The notes: generated from the letters alone by a model not told the origin. A DNA stretch of 64,000 nt from Bradyrhizobium diazoefficiens USDA 110 (GCF_000011365.1 NC_004463.1:6806001-6870000), one strand, 5' to 3'; numbered from the stretch's first letter, positions 35,200 through 44,267 are shown. Made by a program: numbers and translations.

Positions 35200-35853
35200 T
35201 CATCCTGGCTGCGCGCCACCTACCTTTCCGATGAAGTTTCCGGCGACGCTGAGCGAACCTTCAGCGAACGCCAGTGGCAGCGCCGCGAGCCGTCGCGGTG
35301 CCGGCCCGAACACGACCTGCGCGCCCGCGCGAGGATCGTATTCGGAGTTGTGGCACATGCACTTGAGCACCTCCTTGTCGCCGACGTCGCTCTTCACCCA
35401 GGCGGTGACGGGACAACCGGCATGGGCGCAGATCGCCGAATAGGCGATGATGCCGTCGACGGCGCGCGCGCGGGTCTGCTCGTCGAGCTCGGCGGGATCG
35501 AGCCGGATGACCAGGATCTCGTTGAGCCGCGAGGCGCTGCGCACGACCGAGGTCTTGGGATCCTTCGGCCAGGCATGCACCGGCGGCCCGCCGGCCTGCA
35601 GGTCGGCCGCCGTGATCAGCTTTCCCTCCTGGTCACCTTCGGAGAAGACGAGCACATCGCCCTTCTGCGGTCGTTCGTCGGAGCCGGGCGGATCCTCGCC
35701 TGCGCGCGCCGATGCGGAACAGCCGAGGCAGGCGGTGGTGGCGAGCGCACCCAGCAGCAGCGTTCGCCGCGTCTGCTCTGCGCCCGCGTCAACTTCAGGT
35801 TCCGCAGGGTTCTCGGAAGATGAGGAATTGATGTTGAACGATGCGCGCGACAT
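35200..35853 (-). CDS. Tat-exported Rieske [2Fe-2S] protein
   Basis: A 217-residue protein with a twin-arginine signal (TRRTLLLGALATTACLGC). The high-potential Rieske motif is CAHAGC (Cys142, His144) with CMCHNS (Cys165, His168); Cys147 and Cys167 are placed for the stabilising disulfide of bc1-type Rieske domains. The tail AGAQVVFGPAPRRLAALPLAF matches the GPAP(x)xL loop. No cytochrome b gene is nearby, so it is not part of a bc1 complex. It is the first gene of a pair with the PQQ dehydrogenase at 33354 and could be its electron acceptor or part of a relay (inference). Confidence 0.9.
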   Translation of the reverse strand: MSRASFNINSSSSENPAEPEVDAGAEQTRRTLLLGALATTACLGCSASARAGEDPPGSDERPQKGDVLVFSEGDQEGKLITAADLQAGGPPVHAWPKDPKTSVVRSASRLNEILVIRLDPAELDEQTRARAVDGIIAYSAICAHAGCPVTAWVKSDVGDKEVLKCMCHNSEYDPRAGAQVVFGPAPRRLAALPLAFAEGSLSVAGNFIGKVGGAQPG

Positions 35854-35949
35854 GCCCGCTAGCAGGCGCTGGAACTCTGCCGAAAAAAAGGCGAAGAATT
35901 GGCGCCGCAGTGCATCAATATGGCTCTGCTCGCTTTGATTGAACGAGAG

Positions 35950-35961
35950 TGAACGCGTTCA
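35950..35961. promoter_or_regulatory. 12-bp palindrome upstream of the Rieske gene
   Basis: TGAACGCGTTCA is a perfect palindrome about 97 bp upstream of the Rieske start codon. It could be an operator for the Rieske-PQQ dehydrogenase pair; there is no independent evidence. Confidence 0.35.
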
Positions 35962-36099
35962 AACGTATTTTCACCAGTTCTACGCCGCACCACGCGAGCG
36001 GCATGATGATTTTGCAGATCAGACCGATGATGTTGGAATTGGTGCAACGCGCCATCGCGCGATGTGAGCTGCACGTTTCTCAGGCAGGCATTTTGTGTT

Positions 36100-36564
36100 T
36101 CACGATCTGAGCACGTGACGTGGCGAAGCGATGCGGCCTGCGACGGTTGCCGACGCCATTTCAAAACTGTCGGCGATGCGCCGTGCCTTGTCGATGAAGA
36201 GCGCAGCCGCCGCGGGCGGACAGACGTCGCGCGCGGTCTGCTCGAACAGATCGAGCCAGCGGTCGAAATGATCACCGACAAGGCCGAGCGGCAGATGCGC
36301 ACGCATCGGCGAGCCATGATAGCGGCCGCTCATCAGCACGACTGACGACCAGAAGTCTCCGAGCTTGGCGAGATGCTCGTCCCAATTCTGCACGACCGCG
36401 AACACCGGCCCCAGCAGCGCGTCCTCGCGCACGCGCCCGTAAAAGCGGGTGACGAGTTCCGCGATCATCTCTTCGGTGATCCCGGTGCGCTCGATCGCAT
36501 CCTGGGTCAGCAGGTTCCGGCGCGCGGCTGCCGCCTCACGCTCGGCCTTCAGTCGATCCGACAT
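36100..36564 (-). CDS. Truncated haemoglobin, group III type
   Basis: A 154-residue protein with the 2-on-2 globin pattern of group III: FYGRVREDALLGPVFAVVQNWDEHLAKLGDFWSSVVLMSGRYHGSPMRAH in the middle, where the proximal His lies in the H-rich GRYHGSPMRAHLPL region. It probably binds oxygen, NO or similar ligands in the cytoplasm. AAAGGACA precedes the ATG. It lies 139 bp downstream of the 3-hydroxybutyryl-CoA dehydrogenase gene's start side and shares its direction; a functional link is not evident. Confidence 0.85.
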   Translation of the reverse strand: MSDRLKAEREAAAARRNLLTQDAIERTGITEEMIAELVTRFYGRVREDALLGPVFAVVQNWDEHLAKLGDFWSSVVLMSGRYHGSPMRAHLPLGLVGDHFDRWLDLFEQTARDVCPPAAAALFIDKARRIADSFEMASATVAGRIASPRHVLRS

Positions 36565-36703
36565 TGTCCTTTGTTATCCGTTCCGTTGTTCCCGCGGGCC
36601 GCCCGTTCGACATTGTCGGGCCAATTGCGCGCGACGTCTTTGTCGCAGCGCAAATTGCGCGAGGGGCGGCGAGGCTCGAAGGCCCCGCCGCCTACGCCTG
36701 TCA

Positions 36704-37555
36704 TCAGGCGCCGTAAGTGTAGAAACCCTGCCCGGTCTTGCGGCCGAGATGGCCGGCATCGACCATTTCCTTCAGCAAGGGGGCCGGACGGTATTTGGGG
36801 TCGTTGAAGCCTTTGTAAAAGACCTCCATCACCGACAACATGGTGTCGAGCCCGACAAGATCGGCGAGCGCCAGCGGCCCGATCGGATGGTTGCAGCCGA
36901 GCTTCATGCCGGCGTCGATCTCTTCCGCCGTCGCGATCCCCTCCTGGAGGGCGAAGATCGCCTCGTTGATCATCGGGCAGAGGATGCGGTTGACCGCGAA
37001 GCCCGGACTGTTCTTGGCCGTGATCGCCACCTTGCCGACGCGCTGGGCGAAATCGAGCGCCTTGGCGTGGGTGTCGTCGGAGGTCTGCAGGCCGCGGATG
37101 AGCTCGAGCAGCGCCATCACCGGCACAGGATTGAAGAAGTGCATGCCGATGAAGCGGTCGGGGCGATCGGTTGCGGCGGCAAGCTTCGTGATCGAGATCG
37201 ACGAGGTATTGGTTGCAACGAGCGTGCGCGGCGACAGCGTCGCACAGAGGTCCTTCAGGATCTTGACCTTGAGCTCCTCGTTCTCGGTGGCGGCCTCGAT
37301 CACCAGGTCGCAATCGGCCAGCTTCGCCCGATCGGTGGTGCCGGTGATGCGCTTGAGCGTCGCCTCGCGGTCGGCCGCCGACATCTTCTCCTTCTTGACC
37401 AAGCGCTCGAGGCTGCCGCCGACGGTCGAAAGCCCGCGGTTCACCGCCGCATCGGAAATGTCGACCATCACGACCGAGAGCCCGGCCGCGGCGCAGATTT
37501 GCGCGATGCCGTTCCCCATGGTCCCTGCCCCGATGATGCCAACGGTTTGGATCAT
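36704..37555 (-). CDS. 3-hydroxybutyryl-CoA dehydrogenase
   Basis: A 283-residue NAD(P)-dependent enzyme, normal length for HbdA/PaaH-type proteins. The Rossmann motif is [17 protein letters not shown] at the N terminus. Catalytic residues are in the segment [13 protein letters not shown] (His) and the Asn in [17 protein letters not shown] precedes the ATG. It interconverts acetoacetyl-CoA and 3-hydroxybutyryl-CoA in acyl-CoA or PHB-related metabolism. No other beta-oxidation gene adjoins. Confidence 0.92.
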   Translation of the reverse strand: MIQTVGIIGAGTMGNGIAQICAAAGLSVVMVDISDAAVNRGLSTVGGSLERLVKKEKMSAADREATLKRITGTTDRAKLADCDLVIEAATENEELKVKILKDLCATLSPRTLVATNTSSISITKLAAATDRPDRFIGMHFFNPVPVMALLELIRGLQTSDDTHAKALDFAQRVGKVAITAKNSPGFAVNRILCPMINEAIFALQEGIATAEEIDAGMKLGCNHPIGPLALADLVGLDTMLSVMEVFYKGFNDPKYRPAPLLKEMVDAGHLGRKTGQGFYTYGA

Positions 37556-37819
37556 TGCGTCACATCCTTCTCATCCTTGCGGGCGTGCCGGTAGCGGCGC
37601 GGCCCCATTGTTCCTGCATCAGGGTCTAGCACCGCCGCGGGGGAGGCGCGACCTGATCCTGCCCCTTCCTTAAAGCATCCATCGCGGGAATAAAGCCGCA
37701 AAAGGGCATGATTTGGAGGCCTCGGGCCCGTTTGGCCCGCGCCATGCGGCGCATGCGCCCGTCCAGGCTGCGGTCAGGACCGGATCGATCAGCGGAGGCA
37801 ACCTGCGGCGTCAGTCGCC

Positions 37820-39298
37820 TCATCCGAGACGGAGCATCTTGCCCGGATTCATGATGTTCTTGGGGTCGAGCGCCCGCTTGATCGTACGCATGATGTCGAG
37901 CTCGGTCCTGGAGCGATAGTGCTGGAGCTCGTCGAGCTTCTCGATGCCGATGCCGTGCTCGGCCGAGATCGAGCCGGCCATGGACGTGATCAGGTCGTTG
38001 ACGACCCGCGTGATTGCCGCGGAGTACTGGTTGAGCATGTCGCGATCCATGCCCTTCGGACCCATGAAGGAGAAGTGCACATTGCCGTCGCCGATGTGAC
38101 CGAGCGGATAGGGGCGGATCGTCGGCAGGATGTCGAGCACGGCCTTGAGGCCCCTGTCGATGAACTCGGGAATCCGCGAGATTGCGACCGACACGTCGTA
38201 GCTCAGGCCCGGCCCCTCAGCGCGCGATGCGTCGGCCACGCTCTCGCGAATGCGCCACATGTTGCGCGATTGCGCTTCGGTTTGCGCGATCACCGCATCG
38301 AGCACTCGGCCCGCCTCGAGCTGATCGGCCAAGAACTGCTCCATCCGGTCCGGCATGCCCGTGCCGCCGTCCTGCCGCGGCCGGGCCGACGACCATTCGA
38401 GAAGGAGATACCATTCGGTCTCGGCCTTGAGAGGGTCCTGGGTGCCGGGAATATGGCGCAGCACCATGTCGGTGCAGGCGCGGCTCATAAGCTCGCAGGA
38501 GCCGACATTGTCGTCGGACGCGGCATGCGCCTCCGACAGGAGCTCGATCGCCGCCCTGGGATCGCGGATCGCGAGCCATGCCGTGCACAAATCCTTCGGC
38601 GCGGGCCAGAGCTTCAGCACCGCCTTGGTGATGATGCCGAGCGTCCCCTCGGCACCCATGAACAGATGCTTGAGGTCATAGCCGGTGTTGTCCTTCTTGA
38701 GTGCGCGCAGCCCGTCCCAGACATCGCCGTTGGCCAGCACGACCTCGAGACCCAGCACCAGATTTCGCGCATTGCCGTAACGCAGCACCTGCACGCCGCC
38801 GGCGTTGGTGGAGAGATTGCCGCCGATCATGCACGAGCCCTGGGCACCGAGGCTGAGCGGAAAGAAGCGGTCGTGGCGCGCGGCCGTGTCCTGGAGCGTC
38901 TGGAGGATGCAGCCCGCCTCCACCGTCATGGCGTAGCCGACGGGATCGACATTCAGCACATGGTTCATGCGACCGAGCGACAGCACGATGCCGCGGTGCG
39001 CCGGCCACGGCGTGGCACCACCCATCAGGCCGGTGTTGCCGCCCTGCGGCACGATGGCAATGCCGTTGTCGTAGCAGAGCTTGACGACAGCGGAGACTTC
39101 CGCGGTATTGGCCGGACGCACGACCGCCGCGGCCTGCCCTGTCAGCTCGCCGCGCCAATCGGTCACGAACGGGCGCTTGTCCTGCTCGTCCAGGATCAGG
39201 CCCTTGTCGCCCACGATGGCTCGCAAGCGGTCGAGAATGGCTGGCGTCACGGGCGCAGTCGGAATGGAGGGAGCGATGAGAAGGGCTGCGCCGGGCAT
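37820..39298 (-). CDS. FAD-binding oxidoreductase, GlcD/D-2-hydroxyacid dehydrogenase type
   Basis: A 492-residue flavoprotein of the vanillyl-alcohol-oxidase fold. The FAD-binding PP-loop is VVPQGGNTGLMGGATP, with GGNLSTNAGGVQVLRYGNARNLVLG following. The FAD-linked C-terminal domain has PLGHIGDGNVHF and SAEHGIGIEKLDEL. Relatives oxidise D-lactate, glycolate or D-2-hydroxyglutarate; the exact substrate is not visible. GAGGAACAC precedes the ATG at 39298; the frame extends upstream but without homologous sequence. It is divergent from the aminotransferase at 39526. Confidence 0.9.
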   Translation of the reverse strand: MPGAALLIAPSIPTAPVTPAILDRLRAIVGDKGLILDEQDKRPFVTDWRGELTGQAAAVVRPANTAEVSAVVKLCYDNGIAIVPQGGNTGLMGGATPWPAHRGIVLSLGRMNHVLNVDPVGYAMTVEAGCILQTLQDTAARHDRFFPLSLGAQGSCMIGGNLSTNAGGVQVLRYGNARNLVLGLEVVLANGDVWDGLRALKKDNTGYDLKHLFMGAEGTLGIITKAVLKLWPAPKDLCTAWLAIRDPRAAIELLSEAHAASDDNVGSCELMSRACTDMVLRHIPGTQDPLKAETEWYLLLEWSSARPRQDGGTGMPDRMEQFLADQLEAGRVLDAVIAQTEAQSRNMWRIRESVADASRAEGPGLSYDVSVAISRIPEFIDRGLKAVLDILPTIRPYPLGHIGDGNVHFSFMGPKGMDRDMLNQYSAAITRVVNDLITSMAGSISAEHGIGIEKLDELQHYRSRTELDIMRTIKRALDPKNIMNPGKMLRLG

Positions 39299-39525
39299 GT
39301 GTTCCTCGCTTTGCGGCTCTTCTGCGCAGCCTGGGGCGCGCCGGCCTTCGTTGTCGTTCTCAATTCTGGACGTTTGCGCGATGAGCCTAGCACGAAGGTA
39401 ACGCTCGCGGGAACGTCCCCGGCTGCGACGCTTGCGCAAACCTGCCTCGGCTGCTGAACGGGAAGCGCACTTCCGTCGACGCCCGGCGTGCCTTACTGTG
39501 CCAAGATCAACCTGGATTGGAGATC

Positions 39526-40578
39526 ATGAGCCGCTTCTGGAGTCCCGTCGTCCGCACGCTGTCGCCCTACGTCCCGGGCGAGCAGCCGAAGCAGGATGGC
39601 GTCGTCAAGCTCAATACCAACGAGAATCCCTATCCGCCCTCGCCGCGCGTGCTGGCCGCGATCGCGTCGGCTGCGGAGCGGCTGCGCCTTTATCCAGATC
39701 CGCGCGCCACGCGCCTGCGCGAGGCGATCGCGGCGTATTGCGATGTTGCGGCCGAGCAGGTGTTCGTCGGCAACGGCTCCGACGAGGTTCTGGCCCACAC
39801 CTTCCCGGCCCTTCTGAAGCACGACAGGCCGCTTCTGTTTCCCGACGTCACCTACAGCTTCTACCCGGTCTATTGCCGCCTCTATGGCGTCGCTCACGAG
39901 GAGGTGCCGCTCGATGCCGCGATGCGGATCGAGATCGCCGACTACAGGCGGCCGTCGAGCGCCATTCTGCTCTGCAATCCGAACGCGCCCACCGGCATCG
40001 CCCTTCCGCGCGACGCGGTCGCGGCACTGCTCGCCGAAAACCCGGACCGGCTGGTGGTGGTGGACGAGGCCTATGTCGATTTCGGCGCCGAGAGCGCCGT
40101 GCCGCTCGTTGCGCACCACGACAATCTGCTCGTCATCCAGACCTTCTCGAAGTCGCGCGCGCTCGCAGGCTTGCGGGTCGGATTTGCCATCGGCCAGCGG
40201 CCGCTGATCGAGGCGCTGGAGCGCGTGAAGGACAGCTTCAACTCCTATCCCGTCGATTGCCTCGCCATCGCCGGCGCCGTCGCCGCGATCGAGGACGAGG
40301 CATGGTTCCTCGAGAGCCGCACCCGCATCATCGCGAGCCGCGACGTGCTCACGCGCGATCTCGCGCAACTCGGCTTCGAGGTGCTGCCGTCGCTTGCGAA
40401 CTTCGTGTTCGCGCGTCATCGGCGCCGGAGCGGTGCCGATCTCGCGGCCGCCCTTCGCCAGCGCGGCGTGCTGGTCCGCCATTTCAAGAAGCCGCGCATC
40501 GAGGACTTCCTGCGCATCACGGTCGGAACGGATGAGCAGTGCGGCCGGCTGATTGAAGTGCTGCGCGAGTTGATCTAG
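39526..40578 (+). CDS. Histidinol-phosphate aminotransferase family protein
   Basis: A 350-residue PLP enzyme of fold type [13 protein letters not shown] is the family's N-terminal substrate motif. The PLP region includes [19 protein letters not shown] and the Schiff-base lysine in [21 protein letters not shown] precedes the ATG at 39526. It may be a second HisC or a related aromatic aminotransferase; no other his biosynthesis gene is near, so a paralogue role is likely. Confidence 0.88.
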   Translation: MSRFWSPVVRTLSPYVPGEQPKQDGVVKLNTNENPYPPSPRVLAAIASAAERLRLYPDPRATRLREAIAAYCDVAAEQVFVGNGSDEVLAHTFPALLKHDRPLLFPDVTYSFYPVYCRLYGVAHEEVPLDAAMRIEIADYRRPSSAILLCNPNAPTGIALPRDAVAALLAENPDRLVVVDEAYVDFGAESAVPLVAHHDNLLVIQTFSKSRALAGLRVGFAIGQRPLIEALERVKDSFNSYPVDCLAIAGAVAAIEDEAWFLESRTRIIASRDVLTRDLAQLGFEVLPSLANFVFARHRRRSGADLAAALRQRGVLVRHFKKPRIEDFLRITVGTDEQCGRLIEVLRELI

Positions 40579-40706
40579 TTGAGGGCATGCGGCGGCCCGC
40601 CGCTTGCTCACCACAATGGAAGTTGCAGGGACCAGTCTGTGACGCGCCTTTGCCGCCTCGACATCGACGCCCCGGAGGCCGCCCGAACATTGAAGTTCAG
40701 GCGCGG

Positions 40707-41405
40707 ATGAACGACTTCGCACGATCCGTTGGTGCCGCCTTCGCGCTGATCGGCGAGGCCGATTCCGAGCTTGTGGGCATCGTCGCCTTGTCGGTGCGCG
40801 TCAGCCTGACCGCGAGCATCGTCGCGCTCCTGATCGGCGCACCGTTCGGCGCCTTGCTCGCGATCGCCCGTTTTCGCGGACGTCAGGTCATCATCGTGCT
40901 GACCAATGCGCTGCTCGGCCTGCCGCCGGTCGTGGTCGGGCTCGCGCTCTATCTGCTGCTGTCACGGTCCGGCCCGCTCGGGGCGGCCGGCCTGCTGTTC
41001 ACGCCGGCGGCCATGGTGATCGCGCAGACGCTGCTCGCGACACCGATCGTGGTGGCGCTGGTGCACAGGCCGGCGAGCCTGCTCTGGGCGGAGTATGGCG
41101 ATCTGGCGCGGATCGACGGGCTGTCGGTCCTGCGCAGCATGGGGCTCCTGTTCGCGCTGGGACGGACTTCGCTGCTGACGGCCTTTCTCGCGGCCTTCGG
41201 GCGCGCCATCGCCGAGGTCGGCGCCATCATCGTCGTCGGCGGCAACATCCGCGGCTTCACGCGCACGATGACGACCGCCATCGCGCTGGAAACCAGCAAG
41301 GGCGACCTGCCGCTGGCACTGGGGCTCGGGCTGATCCTGCTCGCGCTCAGTGTGGCGGTGTCGACCGTCGCTTTCCTGCTAGTTGGACGCGTTGGGGAAA
41401 AATAG
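40707..41405 (+). CDS. tupB: Tungstate/molybdate-type ABC permease (TupB-like)
   Basis: A 232-residue inner-membrane permease with five or six transmembrane segments. The cytoplasmic loop GLSVLRSMGLLFALGRTSLLTAFLAAFGRAIAEVG carries the EAA-type contact sequence seen in TupB and ModB-like proteins. The binding protein TupA is encoded convergently (41379-42188), and the 3' ends overlap by 27 bp. No ATPase gene is adjacent, so the energy subunit must be elsewhere or shared. The anion could feed the two molybdenum hydroxylases in this window, but most rhizobial Mo enzymes use ModABC. Confidence 0.82.
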   Translation: MNDFARSVGAAFALIGEADSELVGIVALSVRVSLTASIVALLIGAPFGALLAIARFRGRQVIIVLTNALLGLPPVVVGLALYLLLSRSGPLGAAGLLFTPAAMVIAQTLLATPIVVALVHRPASLLWAEYGDLARIDGLSVLRSMGLLFALGRTSLLTAFLAAFGRAIAEVGAIIVVGGNIRGFTRTMTTAIALETSKGDLPLALGLGLILLALSVAVSTVAFLLVGRVGEK

Positions 41406-42188
41406 CTGCTCGCCGCCGACCTTGTAGCCGGCAATCGCCTGCTGTCCCTTCGGGGAAACCAGCCAGTCGATGAAGGCCTGCCCATCCTGCGCCTTCACGT
41501 TGGAATGCTTTGCCGGATTCACGAGCATGACGCCGTACTGGTTGAAGAGCCGCTTGTCCCCCTCGGTCAGGACGGCGAGCTCGCCGCGGTTCCTGAACGA
41601 CAGCCAGGTGCCACGATCCGACAGAAGATAGGCGTTCGAGGACGAGGCCATGTTCAGCGCCGGCCCCATGCCCTGACCGATCTCGCGATACCAACTGTCC
41701 TTGCCGGCACTGAGATCGACGCCTGCCTCTTTCCACAATCTCAGCTCGGCTGCGTGCGTGCCGGACTTGTCGCCGCGCGAGATAAACGGCGCCTTCGCCG
41801 CCGCGATCTTGCGCAGCGCGTCAGCGACGTCCTTGCCGCCGCCAATTCGCGCCGGATCGCTCTTCGGCCCGACGATGACGAAGTCGTTGTACATGACGTC
41901 GAAACGCTTCACGCCCTGCCCTTCGGACATGAACTGGTCTTCGGCGGGCCTGTCATGGACGAACACCACGTCGGCATCGCCTCTCCGCCCGATATCCAGC
42001 GCCTGGCCGGTGCCGACGGCTACGACCTTCACGTTGATGCCCTCGGCCTTCGAGAACAGCGGCAGCAAATAGCCGAACAGACCCGACTGTTCCGTCGATG
42101 TCGTCGAGGCCACGATGATGGTGCGATCCTGCGCAAATGCGCATGTTGACCAGACCAGAACCGCTGCGATGGCGGCAAGCTTCCTCAT
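41379..42188 (-). CDS. tupA: Tungstate-type ABC substrate-binding protein (TupA-like)
   Basis: A 269-residue exported binding protein (signal MRKLAAIAAVLVWSTCAFA). The anion-binding start IIVASTTSTEQSGLF, followed by VGTGQALDIGRRGDADVVFVHDR and FISRGDKSGTHAAEL, is characteristic of TupA, which binds tungstate (and molybdate) through Thr/Ser and Arg side chains. The reading frame is open far upstream (to 43400), but the signal peptide fixes the start at 42188. It is convergent and overlapping with tupB, which is unusual for subunits of one transporter. Confidence 0.88.
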   Translation of the reverse strand: MRKLAAIAAVLVWSTCAFAQDRTIIVASTTSTEQSGLFGYLLPLFSKAEGINVKVVAVGTGQALDIGRRGDADVVFVHDRPAEDQFMSEGQGVKRFDVMYNDFVIVGPKSDPARIGGGKDVADALRKIAAAKAPFISRGDKSGTHAAELRLWKEAGVDLSAGKDSWYREIGQGMGPALNMASSSNAYLLSDRGTWLSFRNRGELAVLTEGDKRLFNQYGVMLVNPAKHSNVKAQDGQAFIDWLVSPKGQQAIAGYKVGGEQLFFPNASN

Positions 42189-42288
42189 TGTGACGTCCTC
42201 GCTCCCCAGACATCTCAAACTACGCGGGGAGGATGACGCAGGGAAGCCCGACGTTCGGCGGCGCGGTTGCACTGTGGTTGGAGTCACA

Positions 42289-43752
42289 ATGGCGAACGGC
42301 GATAATGCAGGTGTCATTGCGACCGCAGCTTCTCGCGCGATGGTGTGCGGATGTTCTGCAATTGGTCCCACCCAGATTGACATCGGTGTGGCGGCCGGGG
42401 CAGTTTTCCATATTGCTGGCGAATCAGCGATTGCCTCACGCCGAGTACCTCTTGGACAACTCCCTGTGCTTTCGAGACTGATATCGTTGCTGCGCCGCAT
42501 CCCTGCGGTGAAATGGGCGTTTACGAGGCTTCGGCCCTTGCCGCACGGCGGCAGCATTGACGCCGCGCCGATCGCCACGGACGATTCGCCTGCCATCGTC
42601 GTCGACGTTGCAGAGGCCGCGCGCACTCCCGACATCAGCATCAGCGCCGATCCAACGCTCAGCGACCCGGGCACCGCGGTTGCGGATCCGGTCGCCGAGG
42701 ACGACACCGCGATCTCTGTCATCGCGGAGAGTCCGCCGACGGTGCAAACTGATACCAGCGACAGCGACGGTTCATCCCCGGAGACGCCGACGGAGGTCAA
42801 CGCGGTCGTCGTGGAGGGGGCTTCGATCTCGTCTGTCGACGAGGAGACCGGGCCCGTTGATGTTCCCGAACTCACCGTCAGCGAGGCCGCACCTGCGGAA
42901 CTCGGGACGGACGTCGAGTCGGTCGGCGCCGAAAAGGCCTCAGTCCCGTCTGTCGACGTCGATAGCGCGCCGGTCGACATTCCCGAACTCATCGTCAGTG
43001 GCAGTCCATCTCGCGAGTTCTCGGCCGGCGTTGAGCCCGTCGTCGCCGAGGCGGCACCGGTTTCGTCCGTCGACGTTGAAATCGCTCCGGCTGCTACCCT
43101 CGACGTCGTCGTCAGCCACGAGCCACCTCCTAGCGTCCTCGTGGATGTTGAGCCGGCCGTCGTGGACGACCCGCCTGTCGCTCTTGTCGAGATCGAGGTC
43201 TCTGCGGCTGATATCCCAGCCGTCAGCGTCGACAGCGGGTCAACCGCCGACGTCGCCATGGAGATCGAGCCGGTCCCCGCAAGCGATCCCGCACCAGTCA
43301 CAGCGGTCGCCACGGAGGACACTTCTGCCGCCACCTCCGGGGTCGACGCGGACATCGTGCCGGAGCCGATCCTTGCGTCTCCCGCACCGGAGATCCGCAA
43401 CGCACCGAAAGTTCGCGCAAAAGCGACGGAACCCGTCGATCGCGCGGCGCTGATCCGGCAGCGCTGGGCGGAGACCGGGATCAGGATGTGGAATCCGCGG
43501 CTTCACGGCACCGGCGATGCCACGCTGAACATCCAGGGCCGGGTCGAGCTGCTGCCGCCCGCGCCCGGCGAGACGATGCCGCGCTACGACAAGCTCGAGT
43601 TCAGGATGCTGGGCGGGCAGATCGTTTGCGAGGGCGTCATCGTCGAGGCGCCCGCACAGGCGAGCCATCGCAGCTTTACCCGGCTCGCCGAGCCAGGGAA
43701 GCCAGACCGGGTCCGCGAGCCGGTGCGGGAACGCCAGGCCGCTCTCGCCTGA
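42289..43752 (+). CDS. Low-complexity acidic repeat protein with a conserved C-terminal domain
   Basis: A 487-residue protein. After an N-terminal part with a basic amphipathic segment (LISLLRRIPAVKWAFTRLRPLP), residues about 88-364 are a degenerate repeat rich in Val, Ala, Pro, Ser, Asp and Glu, in units of about 40 residues (VPELTVSEAAPAELGTDVE, IPELIVSGSPSREFSAGVE). Residues about 384-468 form a compact domain (RAALIRQRWAETGIRMWNPR, GDATLNIQGRVELLPP). GGAG precedes the ATG at 42289. It is divergent from tupA. It could be a surface or scaffold protein; no signal peptide is clear. Not a family I recognise. Confidence 0.7.
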   Translation: MANGDNAGVIATAASRAMVCGCSAIGPTQIDIGVAAGAVFHIAGESAIASRRVPLGQLPVLSRLISLLRRIPAVKWAFTRLRPLPHGGSIDAAPIATDDSPAIVVDVAEAARTPDISISADPTLSDPGTAVADPVAEDDTAISVIAESPPTVQTDTSDSDGSSPETPTEVNAVVVEGASISSVDEETGPVDVPELTVSEAAPAELGTDVESVGAEKASVPSVDVDSAPVDIPELIVSGSPSREFSAGVEPVVAEAAPVSSVDVEIAPAATLDVVVSHEPPPSVLVDVEPAVVDDPPVALVEIEVSAADIPAVSVDSGSTADVAMEIEPVPASDPAPVTAVATEDTSAATSGVDADIVPEPILASPAPEIRNAPKVRAKATEPVDRAALIRQRWAETGIRMWNPRLHGTGDATLNIQGRVELLPPAPGETMPRYDKLEFRMLGGQIVCEGVIVEAPAQASHRSFTRLAEPGKPDRVREPVRERQAALA

Positions 43753-43814
43753 TCCTTTTCCCTGCGGGGATACTCGCCATATGCTAGGCTGACGCCCCGG
43801 ATATGGGAGATCGC

Positions 43815-44099
43815 ATGCCCGCGGCATCGTTGCGATTGATCGTGATCGTCGCCCTCTGCATCTCGCAAGGAGCATTGGCGGCGTCCAGTAAGCGGTCGCG
43901 CCACGTTCCGGCAACGGCACCCGCCGTCGATCCCGCGGCGCCCTACAAAGCCGACCGGCTCTCGTCCTCGCGTGGCGAGACGATCCTCAATACGCCCGGC
44001 CAGACCACCGTGCTCACGCGGCAGGTCCTCGACGACATGAAGGCGACGAGCCTGCGGGACGCAATGCGCTCGACCGCCGGCGTGACGATCGGGCGATAG
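43815..44099 (+). CDS. Plug-only fragment resembling a TonB-dependent receptor
   Basis: A 94-residue exported protein. The signal peptide is MPAASLRLIVIVALCISQGALA; the rest (YKADRLSSSRGETILNTPGQTTVLTR... LDDMKATSLRDAMRSTAGVTIG) matches the start of catecholate/siderophore TonB receptors, namely the TonB-box-to-plug region. It stops right where a receptor would continue into the plug core and barrel; no barrel sequence follows before the next gene. GGGAG precedes the ATG at 43815. It may be a truncated receptor or a stand-alone plug protein. There is no full-length TonB receptor in this window. Confidence 0.6.
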   Translation: MPAASLRLIVIVALCISQGALAASSKRSRHVPATAPAVDPAAPYKADRLSSSRGETILNTPGQTTVLTRQVLDDMKATSLRDAMRSTAGVTIGR

Positions 44100-44267
44100 G
44101 CTCGCGCTCAGCTTTCACCAAACGCACCGATATTCCCGCACGGCCCATGAATTTTTGCGGACACGTGGCAGTTGCCCTGAGCGCCAGCCACGACGTAACT
44201 TGCGCACCGCTCGGGCCACAACGCCCGCGCCAGACCAAAACGCCAAGAACACTGTGGGAGGTAAACT

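Noticed and set aside
41379..43400. Extended minus-strand frame upstream of tupA (673 codons)
   Set aside because: The N-terminal 400 residues are the antisense of the acidic repeat gene; the tupA signal peptide at 42188 fixes the real start.
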